Below the pieces are notes generated by a model. The model did not search any database, was not told where the DNA came from, and saw only the letters and a program-made list of their open reading frames with translations. From Fen-178 sp963722575 (GTDB taxonomy: Bacteria > Acidobacteriota > Terriglobia > Bryobacterales > Bryobacteraceae): a stretch of 64,000 bases of DNA. Positions 8,652 through 16,021 of this stretch are shown one piece after another. The number at the start of each line of letters is the position of its first letter. Position 1 is the first letter of the stretch. Both the position numbers and the translations under genes were made by a program. The stretch lies in the NCBI GenBank assembly GCA_963722575.1, contig CAVRNR010000020.1:310001-374000 (forward strand), read 5' to 3'.

Positions 8652-9830
8652 TCATGGAAGCAGTCCGAAATATCCCGCCGCCGCACCGATGGCCAGGATG
8701 AACGCGGGATGCCAACGCCAGCCGGCGAGCAGGCAGAACGAGAGAGCGAACAGGGCGTAGCCGTGCCATGAGACAAGGGCGCCTCGCCCCAGCACTATAG
8801 CTGCGCTCAGGACGAGACCCGCCACCGCCGGATTGACTCCCGCCAGGAAGCGCTGGGCGCGATGGTCGTCGCGGAAGCGGCCGTATTGGCGACTGATGGC
8901 CAGCATCAACACGATGCCAGGAGCGAATAGCGCGGCCGTGGCCGTCAGGGCGCCGATTGTGCCGGCCATGTGAAACCCGGCGAAAGTGGCAAGGACGGCG
9001 ATCGGCCCCGGAGTCAGATTGCTGATCGCAACGCCGTCGAGGAACTCTTGCGGCTTCAACCAGCCGAGTTGGGTGACCAGTCGGTTGTTGAGAACCGGCA
9101 CGAGCACAAATCCACCACCAAAAAAGACCAGCCCAATCTTAAGGAAGGTGACGATCAGCTTTGACACCGGCGAGGCGGCGAAAAATGCGAATGGCATCGA
9201 GTTCACAGCCCCGCCGCCGGCCACCTTTTCAGGCGGGCGCGGCTGTCTGGGCGCAGTCAATCCGGAGGGCAGGAGAAAGCCGGCGGCTCCTGCCGCCACC
9301 AGCACCCAGGCCGCGTTCCACTGGACCACTCCCGCCGCCAGTGCGCCAGCCGCGATCAACATGGCCGGCCATGAGCGCAGCACGTTGCGGGCAATCGACC
9401 AGCCGGCATCCAGAATCAAGGCAATCACCACCGGAGCAAGCCCCGCCACGGCGCTCTGCAATGCAGGCACGGCGTGGTAGCGGAAGTAGAGATCCGACAA
9501 GACGATGACGAGAGCGATCGATGGGACCAGGAATGCGCCCGCCGAAAGCAGCGCGCCGGCGATACCGAACAGACGGTAGCCGATGAAGATCGCCACGTTC
9601 ACGGCGAACGCCCCCAAAACCTGTCCCAGCCCCACGCCGTGGACGAATTCATCGAGGGGGATCAAGCGGCGCCTTCGCACGAACTCTTGTTCCATGAGCG
9701 CGATTACGGCCATGCCTCCTCCGAAACCGATGCTGCCGATCTTGAGAAATGCAACCAGCAGACGCGGGAGAGAAACAGATCCCCCACGGTCACCGTTCAG
9801 CGCCGATGGATCGCGATCCGCGAGTTCCAC
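8652..9830 (-). CDS. chrA: Chromate transporter, ChrA/CHR family
   Basis: This two-domain (long-chain) CHR-family inner-membrane transporter exports chromate by proton motive force; the family also transports related oxyanions. Two homologous halves each carry the FGGG signature (IGSIGFGGGMAVIALMEQEF and IGLVFFGGGFVLVPVL), each followed by the LTPGP/GLGQVLG-type motif. A GTG at 9830 is chosen because it lies one base after the CDF stop. Reading further upstream to an ATG at 9917 would overlap the CDF gene by 86 nt. It belongs to a minus-strand run with a CDF transporter, Thi4 and PadR, consistent with metal or oxyanion stress. Confidence 0.88.
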   Translation of the reverse strand: MELADRDPSALNGDRGGSVSLPRLLVAFLKIGSIGFGGGMAVIALMEQEFVRRRRLIPLDEFVHGVGLGQVLGAFAVNVAIFIGYRLFGIAGALLSAGAFLVPSIALVIVLSDLYFRYHAVPALQSAVAGLAPVVIALILDAGWSIARNVLRSWPAMLIAAGALAAGVVQWNAAWVLVAAGAAGFLLPSGLTAPRQPRPPEKVAGGGAVNSMPFAFFAASPVSKLIVTFLKIGLVFFGGGFVLVPVLNNRLVTQLGWLKPQEFLDGVAISNLTPGPIAVLATFAGFHMAGTIGALTATAALFAPGIVLMLAISRQYGRFRDDHRAQRFLAGVNPAVAGLVLSAAIVLGRGALVSWHGYALFALSFCLLAGWRWHPAFILAIGAAAGYFGLLP

Positions 9831-9831
9831 G

Positions 9832-10737
9832 TCATTTCCAGTCGCCCAGGAGCTCTTCCCGGCCACATCCGTTGGCTTCGGCTTCGAGGGTGGCATGCGT
9901 AATGCCCCATTCTTCATGCAGGAAGCGGCGCACTTCGGCGGCGATGGCTTCCGCCTCGAGCAAGGTGGTTGCGCCCACTTTCATGTGGGCGGTCAACACC
10001 CGCTGGCCCGGTCCCACCTCCCAGGCGTGGACGTGATGCAGCCGGACATCGGTGAATCGCCGTGCCACGTCTTCGGCCAGGTCTTCCACGTTCACCCCGG
10101 CGGGAGCAGCCTCCAGCAGGGTATGCAGCGATTGTGAAACGATCGAAATGGCGCTTCGCAGGACCACGACTCCGATCAGAATCGCCACCGCCGGGTCCAC
10201 GTACCGGCCGGCCGCCGTTCGGGCAAACAGCGCCGCCACCACTACCGCCAGCGAGGCCAGGGCGTCCTGGGCCAGGTGCAGGAAGGCGCTTCTGACATTG
10301 ATATCCTCGGCGCTGTGCGTGCGAAGCAGAAGAACCGAGCCGACATTGGCCAGGAACGCTGCCGCCGCCGCAACCAGCATCACCGTGGAACGCACCGGCT
10401 CCGGATGAAATAGCCGGGCCACGGCCTCACGCCCGATCAGGGCGGAGATCGCAATCAGCACCGCCGCGTTGAGCAGGGCCGCGACGACTTCGGCGCGCTT
10501 GAGGCCATATGTGTGCCGCGGCGTGGGTGCGCGCCGGCCCAACCTGCGCGCGAAAATCGCCAGACCCAACGCCCCGACATCCGCCAGGTTGTGCGCCGCG
10601 TCAGCCAGCAGCGCCAGGCTTCCGGCCCACAGCCCGCCGATGATCTCGACCAGCGTGATGCCGAGATTGAGAGCCGCGCTAGCCCACAGCCGGCGGTCGA
10701 GATTTCCAGGTTCAATCTCGCGATGATGGTGCGTCAT
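9832..10737 (-). CDS. Cation diffusion facilitator (CzcD-like Zn/Co/Cd efflux)
   Basis: This 301-aa CDF-family H+/metal antiporter has six predicted membrane helices and a cytosolic C-terminal metal-sensing domain (HHVHAWEVGPGQRVLTAHMKV). The metal-site motifs are complete: ADAAHNLADV in TM2 and HLAQDALASL in TM5, an HxxxD pair in each as in Zn-transporting members. The N-terminus carries a short His cluster (MTHHHRE). It sits between thi4 and chrA on the same strand, with 93 nt to thi4 and almost no gap to chrA. Confidence 0.92.
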   Translation of the reverse strand: MTHHHREIEPGNLDRRLWASAALNLGITLVEIIGGLWAGSLALLADAAHNLADVGALGLAIFARRLGRRAPTPRHTYGLKRAEVVAALLNAAVLIAISALIGREAVARLFHPEPVRSTVMLVAAAAAFLANVGSVLLLRTHSAEDINVRSAFLHLAQDALASLAVVVAALFARTAAGRYVDPAVAILIGVVVLRSAISIVSQSLHTLLEAAPAGVNVEDLAEDVARRFTDVRLHHVHAWEVGPGQRVLTAHMKVGATTLLEAEAIAAEVRRFLHEEWGITHATLEAEANGCGREELLGDWK

Positions 10738-10830
10738 AGCGGGCTCCCTTCCGCGGCTTGAAAGAGCACGTGGCAGGGCGAAACACGCGGGTTGCGCTGC
10801 CAGTCCACCGGCCGAGGATGCCTATCCTTT

Positions 10831-11607
10831 TCACTTCTTCTCCAAAATCAGTTCGGCGACTCTCTTGCCGGATAGCAGCATGCCACCGAAAATCGGCCCC
10901 ATCCGGGGACCGCCGAAGGTGGCGCAGACGGCCATGCCCGCCACCCACAAACCCGGATAGGCTTCCGCCACCCGTTCGACGACAAACGCCTCGCCTGCCG
11001 TCGCGTCCATCGGCCCTTCACAAGACCCGGACGAGGCCAGTTGCGGCGCCAGGAGGTTTCGCGCACGAAGGCGCTCGATGGCCACCGCCTCGTGGCCGGT
11101 CGCATCAATGACGTTTTCCGCCTGGAGTACGATGGGGTCGACCGGCACGGCGCCGGAAATCGTGGTTCGATTGACCACCACGCCCGTCACCTTGCCGCCA
11201 TGAACACACAGGTCTTCGAGTGTCACCAGGTTTAGCAGGACCGCTCCGGCCCGAATCGCCTGAAGGCACAGGGCGCACGCCAATTCCGCGGCATCGACGA
11301 CGTACAGGCCCTCGTAGCGGCAGTCATGGCGGATGCCGGCGGCGTCGAGAATCGGGACAGCTTCTTCTTGTACGACGATTTCATTCATTCCCATCGCGCC
11401 GCCCCAGACACCGCCGCCCGGCGCGAGCCGCTTCTCCACCACCGTGACCTTTCGACCGCGCGACGCGAGGTGGAACGCCGCCGTCAGACCCGCCGGTCCG
11501 GCGCCGACGATGACGACATCGCTCTCGATTGCGCGCAGCAGTTTCCGATGGTAGCGGTCCACAATGGCTTTGGAGATCAGCGGTTCTTTGAGTTCGTTCA
11601 TCGACAA
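10831..11607 (-). CDS. thi4: Thi4-type thiazole synthase (ADP-thiazole synthesis)
   Basis: This family makes the thiamine thiazole precursor from NAD and glycine. Sulfur comes either from an active-site Cys (suicide enzymes) or from sulfide (His-type archaeal enzymes). At 258 aa it matches the prokaryotic length. It has the dinucleotide fold VVIVGAGPAGLTAAFHLA, VVEKRLAPGGGVWGGAMGMN, VIDATGHEA and the C-terminal GGPRMGPIFGGMLLSGKRVA. The residue immediately before VDP, Cys205 in yeast and His176 in the archaeal enzyme, is Pro155 here. It lies 80 nt downstream of the PadR gene. Assignment to the family is firm; the sulfur chemistry is open. Confidence 0.9.
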   Translation of the reverse strand: MSMNELKEPLISKAIVDRYHRKLLRAIESDVVIVGAGPAGLTAAFHLASRGRKVTVVEKRLAPGGGVWGGAMGMNEIVVQEEAVPILDAAGIRHDCRYEGLYVVDAAELACALCLQAIRAGAVLLNLVTLEDLCVHGGKVTGVVVNRTTISGAVPVDPIVLQAENVIDATGHEAVAIERLRARNLLAPQLASSGSCEGPMDATAGEAFVVERVAEAYPGLWVAGMAVCATFGGPRMGPIFGGMLLSGKRVAELILEKK

Positions 11608-11687
11608 TGTTCCTTCTATTCAAATGGCGTAGCCGGGTCCCCCAACGGCGGAAAGCCCCCAGGCTGCGCCGCGGCAAGCCAAGCGTC

Positions 11688-12110
11688 CTACGCGGAGGTG
11701 GTGTTCGGCACGCCTTGCCCGTGCAGCGTTTGTCTCGTCTGTTTGACGAAACGGGCCATCGACTTCGAAACGTGTTCGAGAACGGTGGCCCACTCTTCCA
11801 GATGCCGCTCGCCCCTGGCCGTCAGTTTGTAGACCCGGCGAGCCGGGCCGCCCCTGTCGGTTTCCCACTCGGAGGCGACATTGCCGTTCAACTCCAATTG
11901 GCGAAGCGTCCGGTAGAGAGCCCCCCTCTCGATCTCAGCGTCGGTCAGGGCATGCTCCCGTAGATCCCCGGACAAATCGTAGCCGTACGAGTGCCCCTTC
12001 TTCTTCAGGAGCAGCAGGACCACCGGCTCCACAAACCGGTAGAGATTGCCCATGGCGCAGGTGCAGGGTTGACCCTTGCCATGCCGCTGGCACATCCGTC
12101 TTGGTGGCAC
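11688..12110 (-). CDS. PadR-family regulator with N-terminal Cys/His motif (paralogue 1)
   Basis: This 140-aa winged-helix repressor-like protein starts at a GTG placed six bases after a GGAGG box. A short N-terminal extension carries C-x2-H-G-x4-C-T-C (residues 7-18). The PadR domain follows: LYRFVEPVVLLLLKKKGHSYGY, GALYRTLRQLELNGNV, RRVYKLTARGERHLEEW and a C-terminal dimer helix. It is about 60% identical by eye to the protein at 21225-21653, including the Cys motif. The extension could bind a metal or sense sulfur or redox state; that is inference. A TAGATG-N7-CACCTA palindrome lies 60 nt upstream, so it probably represses itself. Confidence 0.88.
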   Translation of the reverse strand: MPPRRMCQRHGKGQPCTCAMGNLYRFVEPVVLLLLKKKGHSYGYDLSGDLREHALTDAEIERGALYRTLRQLELNGNVASEWETDRGGPARRVYKLTARGERHLEEWATVLEHVSKSMARFVKQTRQTLHGQGVPNTTSA

Positions 12111-12169
12111 ATGAACCTCCCGTTTCGCAGGTTCCCGTACAAGTCCCCGCTCTCAGAGTAGCACCGAAA

Positions 12170-12188
12170 TAGATGTATGTTCCACCTA
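12170..12188. promoter_or_regulatory. Putative PadR operator, site 1
   Basis: The inverted repeat TAGATG-N7-CACCTA matches the TAGRTG-N7-CAYCTA consensus at 12 of 12 positions. It lies between the divergent padR (start 12110) and VKOR-fusion (start 12310) genes, on the padR side. Confidence 0.6.
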
Positions 12189-12275
12189 GTGTGATCGTGC
12201 CTCGCAATGGGCGGGATTCCCGCCGGGTGCCATCGGCACGGCGATAAGATCTCCCCGGCCCCGGAACTTGGGGGA

Positions 12276-12294
12276 TAGGTATATGTTGCACCAA
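12276..12294. promoter_or_regulatory. Putative PadR operator, site 2, abutting a TATAAT box
   Basis: TAGGTA-N7-CACCAA matches 10 of 12 consensus positions, and its spacer nearly equals that of site 1. A perfect TATAAT at 12296-12301 follows directly. The ATG of the VKOR fusion is at 12310, so its transcript would be leaderless or nearly so. Confidence 0.5.
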
Positions 12295-12309
12295 TTATAA
12301 TAGGTGCTT

Positions 12310-14031
12310 ATGCGTAGATCGCTGGCGCTGGCCTTGAACCTGGTCGGATTATTTGCCTCGCTATACCTGCTCTATACCTACACCTCCCCATCGCACCCCA
12401 TGGTCTGCATCGGGACCGGCTGCGAAGCGGTGCGCGCCAGCGCCTACTCCACTCTGTGGGGCGTGTCCATGCCGGTGTTCGGCGTGCTGGGCTACACGCT
12501 GCTGGCGATCGTCATCGTCGCGGAATCCCTGTTCTCCGCGCCCCTCGCGAGATGGGCGCGCTACGCCTTTCTGGGCATGACCGGCTTTGGGTTCCTCTTC
12601 TCGCTGTACCTCGAATACCTCCAAGGCTTCGTGATCCACGCATACTGCGCGTGGTGCGTGACCTCGGGCGTGGCGATGACCGCGCTGTTCGCGCTCGCCA
12701 TCGTGAGCCTGGTTCGCGCCGGGCGGGAGCCTGAACCGGCGGCGCAACTCACCCGCGTGCGGAGCCTCTTCGCCGTCTGCGTCGCGGGGGTGCTGCTGGG
12801 CGTTCCGGCCTTCTACCTGCTCGCCCGGCACAGCCAACTCGCCCCGGCGGCGCCCCAGGCCACGCAGGCGAGCTTGGTGGAACGGCTGGTGCGCCCCGGC
12901 AGCTACGAGACGGGCAATCCCCAGGCGCCTCTGACCGTGGTTGAATTCGGAGATTTCGAGTGCCCCGTCTGCGGGCGGGGAGAAGAAGCGGCACGGGAAG
13001 TTCGCACCCAGTACGCCCGCCAGATCCGCTTCGTGTTCCGGCAATTCCCGCTGGAACGCATTCATCCTTTCGCGGAGAAAGCCGCGGAGGCTTCCGAATG
13101 TGCGGGCCAACAGGGAAAGTTCTGGGAGATGATCGACAAGATTTATTCCCGGCAGTTCGACCTGGGTATCGAGGGGCTGGAGCGCGACGCCGCCGAACTG
13201 GGCGTGGACCAGTCGCGCTTCAACCAGTGCCTCGCCAGTGGCGCCATGGCGGGACGCGTTCGCCAGGACGTGGAAGACGGCCGGGCGCTGGGCGTGCGCG
13301 CCACCCCCACCTTCTTCAGCGGACAGAAAATGATTGAGGGCGTGATGACGGCGGCGCAGTTCTCACAGCTTGTCGCCGCGCAACTGGCCGGCCTTGGTGT
13401 GGCCGCGGCGGGAAGTGTCGAGCCGGCCGCAACTCCGGCTGCCGCGGCGCCCAACAAGCCGGCCACGAACCCCGCCGCCACCGGGACTCCGCTTCGGGAG
13501 TCTGCCGCAACCACCCAGCCGGTCCCCGGCACTCATCCAGCAAGCGCCGCCTCCTGGCAAGCTTCGACGGGTTTGCTGGGAGCGGCTCCGGGCGGGTCCG
13601 TCGCGGGCTGGCAGGGAGCGGCCCCGGGCCTGCCCTTCGCGGGCGTCCAGGCCGCTGGCGCGGCGTGCAGTGAAGCCGATGCCGCCAAGCAACAGCCCGC
13701 GCTGATCGATACCCGGGAACTGCGCCAACTGCTGGCCGGCAGCGCCAGACCGCTCTTCGTGGACGTGCGGCCCGCCAGCGACTATGCCGCGGGACGAATT
13801 CCCGGAGCGATCAGTCTTCCCGCCGACGAGATAGACCGGCGGTGGAGCACCCTGCCGAAAGATCGCATGATCGTCCTCTATGAAAGCGGGCGATCATCGG
13901 GGGATATTTGCGCCGCCAGCCGCACGGCCGGACGCAGCCTCCTGGAACACGGCTTCCCGTTTTCCCAGGTCAAGGTGTATCGGGATGGCCTTGTGGGTTG
14001 GGCGGGAGCCGGGATCGGTACGGATAGATGA
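12310..14031 (+). CDS. VKOR-DsbA-rhodanese triple fusion protein
   Basis: This is a predicted membrane-bound disulfide-forming machine of 573 aa. Residues 1-150 are a VKOR domain with its loop cysteines C33 and C38 and the quinone-side active site C113-AW-C116 in multiple membrane helices. A membrane anchor follows (about 155-180). A DsbA/thioredoxin-4 domain has C218-PV-C221 and the cis-Pro region VRATPTF. After a Pro/Ala/Gly-rich linker (about 370-450), a rhodanese-like domain (463-570) ends the protein. VKOR would reoxidise the fused DsbA, a known pairing; the rhodanese addition is unusual. Its canonical catalytic Cys position, usually YCxxG, is Glu525 (LYESGRSSGD), with Cys534 nearby. The ATG at 12310 is preferred over the GTG at 12304. 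Confidence 0.9.
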   Translation: MRRSLALALNLVGLFASLYLLYTYTSPSHPMVCIGTGCEAVRASAYSTLWGVSMPVFGVLGYTLLAIVIVAESLFSAPLARWARYAFLGMTGFGFLFSLYLEYLQGFVIHAYCAWCVTSGVAMTALFALAIVSLVRAGREPEPAAQLTRVRSLFAVCVAGVLLGVPAFYLLARHSQLAPAAPQATQASLVERLVRPGSYETGNPQAPLTVVEFGDFECPVCGRGEEAAREVRTQYARQIRFVFRQFPLERIHPFAEKAAEASECAGQQGKFWEMIDKIYSRQFDLGIEGLERDAAELGVDQSRFNQCLASGAMAGRVRQDVEDGRALGVRATPTFFSGQKMIEGVMTAAQFSQLVAAQLAGLGVAAAGSVEPAATPAAAAPNKPATNPAATGTPLRESAATTQPVPGTHPASAASWQASTGLLGAAPGGSVAGWQGAAPGLPFAGVQAAGAACSEADAAKQQPALIDTRELRQLLAGSARPLFVDVRPASDYAAGRIPGAISLPADEIDRRWSTLPKDRMIVLYESGRSSGDICAASRTAGRSLLEHGFPFSQVKVYRDGLVGWAGAGIGTDR

Positions 14032-14076
14032 GCATGCTCGGGCGCGGACGATCTGCGCGCAAGTAAGCGGAACAAC

Positions 14077-14418
14077 ATGAGCGTAACGGATATCGCAGAA
14101 GCGCGGTTCCAAAACGGATACTCATGCTCCCAATCGGTTTTTTCGGCTCTGGCCGAGCGATGGAGCATCGGTCCTGAAGTGTCGTTGAGAATCGCCGCGG
14201 GATTCGGCGGCGGGATAGCGCGATCTGCGGGCATATGTGGTTGCGTGACCGGCGGGATCATGGCGATAGGCCTCGCCCAGCGTGGAATCAGCCCGGAAGC
14301 GACTGCGCGAAGTTGGTTCGTGACGCGGTCGAAATTGTGGAGTCCATGGTGCATGCCGTTCCCGGCTCCGGCGGACGGTGAGTTCCGAGGTGGAAACGCC
14401 ACAACGGTACGCGCATGA
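14077..14418 (+). CDS. C_GCAxxG_C_C family protein, C-terminus probably altered
   Basis: This is a small Cys-rich redox-family protein of unknown function. The N-terminal part fits the family: GYSCSQSVFSALAE, AAGFGGGIARSAGICGCVTGG and IMAIGLAQRG. Beyond residue about 78 the sequence (ATARSWFVTRSKLWSPWC) no longer resembles the family. The same DNA read in another frame gives a more protein-like helix (CAKLVRDAVEIVESMVHAV), which suggests a frameshift near 14310. The C-terminal family cysteines are absent in both readings. It lies 45 nt after the VKOR fusion and overlaps the methyltransferase start by 4 nt, so the three form an operon. Confidence 0.65.
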   Translation: MSVTDIAEARFQNGYSCSQSVFSALAERWSIGPEVSLRIAAGFGGGIARSAGICGCVTGGIMAIGLAQRGISPEATARSWFVTRSKLWSPWCMPFPAPADGEFRGGNATTVRA

Positions 14419-15044
14419 AAGGCGTGCGAAGGGCCTACTACGACCAGTTCTCAAGGTTTTACGACCGTTTCGTCGCACTCCATTCCCGCGACGCGCAGGG
14501 CGTGGCGAGGAAGTTCCTGGCCGATCGAGTGCCGGTTCAGAAGGGCGGTTCGGTTCTCGACATTTGCACCGGCACGGCTACTCTCCTGTCGCACTTGCAG
14601 GCGAAGGTCGGCGGCGAGGGAAAGGTTGCCGGCGTCGATTTTTCCCACGGCATGCTGCGGGTTGCCCAAAGAAAGACCCGGACTTTTCTCAATGTCCATC
14701 TGGTGGAAGCCGATGCGGGCCTGCTTCCCTTCGCAGCCGGCAGTTTCGATGCGGTCACCTGTTCGCACGCATTCTATGAGATCAAAGGCGAAACGGCGAA
14801 TCGGGCGTTGGAAGAGATCCTTCGTGTCTTACGGCCAAAGGGGACCTTTCTCATGATGGAACATGACGTGCCCTCGAATCTCCTTCTCCGAGCGCTCTTT
14901 TACCTCCGCCTCACCTTCGCCGGCGCCGGGCGGGCCGTCGCCTTCCTTCGCCGCGAACGTGAGGTCTTGGAAGGGCACTTCAGGAGTGTGGAGAAAACGC
15001 TGTCTCCGGCCGGGCGCTCCAAGATCCTGCTCTGCCGGAAATAG
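14415..15044 (+). CDS. Class I SAM-dependent methyltransferase (UbiE-like)
   Basis: This 209-aa Rossmann-fold methyltransferase has motif I VLDICTGTATLLSHL, the acidic motif II region VAGVDFSHGMLRVAQ, EADAGLLPFAAGSFDAVTCSHAF and the post-motif EILRVLRPKGTFLMMEHD. The fold is that of UbiE/Methyltransf_11. Its start overlaps the C_GCAxxG gene stop (ATGA). The substrate is unknown. Methylation of a small metalloid or thiol would fit the neighbourhood but is speculation. Confidence 0.85.
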   Translation: MKGVRRAYYDQFSRFYDRFVALHSRDAQGVARKFLADRVPVQKGGSVLDICTGTATLLSHLQAKVGGEGKVAGVDFSHGMLRVAQRKTRTFLNVHLVEADAGLLPFAAGSFDAVTCSHAFYEIKGETANRALEEILRVLRPKGTFLMMEHDVPSNLLLRALFYLRLTFAGAGRAVAFLRREREVLEGHFRSVEKTLSPAGRSKILLCRK

Positions 15045-15245
15045 GACCGCGTGCGTGGGGCTCAGGCATGACGATTAGCCGCCTCGCATGTCACGCTGCC
15101 CGGACAATTGCATCTTCAGTAGTGAGCGTGGAAATCCAGCCTTGCGCAGCCCACACAGAAGTTGCCTTGGATCGGACGCAGCCATGAAGTGGGCGGCGCA
15201 CGCGGCGCTGGCCAGGGTTGAAAACTGGACCAGGCGGAATCGCAT

Positions 15246-15731
15246 ATGAACACATCTACGACACCCACACCGGTCGATGAATTCGCTATTACCGTTGAAC
15301 AGGTTGAAGACTATGAGTTCAGGGTTCGGTTCGACAAACCCCAGTTTCCGGAATGCCGGCTGGACGAACCGGTCCCGATCGGCCATGACACCGCGCCCAA
15401 CGCCGCCCGCTTCCTCTCGGCGGCCATCGGCAACTGCTTGAGCGCGAGCTTGCTGTTCTGCGCCCGCAAGGCTAAAGTCCAGCTTGGTCCGATTCGGACC
15501 GTGGTGCGGACGCAGATTCTTCGCGACGGCCGTGGCCGCCTGCGGATCGGCAAAATCGATGTTCGGATCGATCCCCGCATTCCCGACGCTGAAAAGCGAA
15601 AGGCGCTCCGTTGCCTGGATCTATTCGAAGACTACTGCGTGGTTACCCAGAGTGTGCGGCAGGGCATCGACGTGCAGGTTGCCGTCGAAGGACTCGACCA
15701 CAGTGCTGGCGATCCAGGAATCCGGACGTGA
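15246..15731 (+). CDS. OsmC-family protein
   Basis: This 161-aa protein has the OsmC/Ohr fold of thiol peroxidases or acyl-thioester-related proteins. The two conserved cysteine segments are present: AIGNCLSASLLFCARKA (about residues 60-76) and DLFEDYCVVTQSVRQGIDV (about 125-143). The central RIDPRIPDAEKRKALRCL helix is also typical. It is a stand-alone gene with about 200 nt of untranslated DNA before it. A peroxide- or persulfide-reducing role is inferred from the family and the neighbours. Confidence 0.85.
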   Translation: MNTSTTPTPVDEFAITVEQVEDYEFRVRFDKPQFPECRLDEPVPIGHDTAPNAARFLSAAIGNCLSASLLFCARKAKVQLGPIRTVVRTQILRDGRGRLRIGKIDVRIDPRIPDAEKRKALRCLDLFEDYCVVTQSVRQGIDVQVAVEGLDHSAGDPGIRT

Positions 15732-15811
15732 GCCGGCGGCTCTGTCTTCCCCGCGGGAGCCCTTCGGATGTGCGCAAAGCCCTATACCTGCGGAGAGCGC
15801 AATATGAGAAT

Positions 15812-15830
15812 AGATGTGATCTGCACCCAT
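15812..15830. promoter_or_regulatory. Putative PadR operator, site 3 (upstream of Sec-peroxiredoxin)
   Basis: TAGATG-N7-CACCCA matches 11 of 12 positions of TAGRTG-N7-CAYCTA. A TATAAT hexamer lies at 15846-15851 just downstream, and the peroxiredoxin start is about 190 nt further. Confidence 0.55.
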
Positions 15831-15852
15831 GCTTGACAGTGTGACTATAATA

Positions 15853-15871
15853 TAGGTGCAGTTAAGCTCTA
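15853..15871. promoter_or_regulatory. Putative PadR operator, weaker site 4
   Basis: TAGGTG-N7-GCTCTA matches 10 of 12 consensus positions. It starts two bases after the TATAAT at 15846-15851, so it would cover the transcription start, as site 2 adjoins the TATAAT of the VKOR fusion. Confidence 0.4.
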
Positions 15872-16021
15872 CTGTAGTCGTCCGGCAGCAATGCCCGATC
15901 ACGCGAGGGAATCATGGCGGAAGAATTGGAAGTCGGTTGCGCCCGGCCGACCGGCAGCACGGCGGGTGAGGCGGCGGAGGACGAGAGCGGAGACCAGCAA
16001 GAACGCAAGGAGGAATCGAAA

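Noticed and set aside
15834..15851. TTGACA (15834) plus TATAAT (15846) as one sigma-70 promoter
   Set aside because: Only 6 nt separate the hexamers, too few for a -35/-10 pair; only the TATAAT was kept as noteworthy.
15914..16021. Upstream ATG (15914) as the start of the Sec-peroxiredoxin
   Set aside because: The 36 residues before 16022 are not peroxiredoxin-like, and the AAGGAGG box fits the ATG at 16022.
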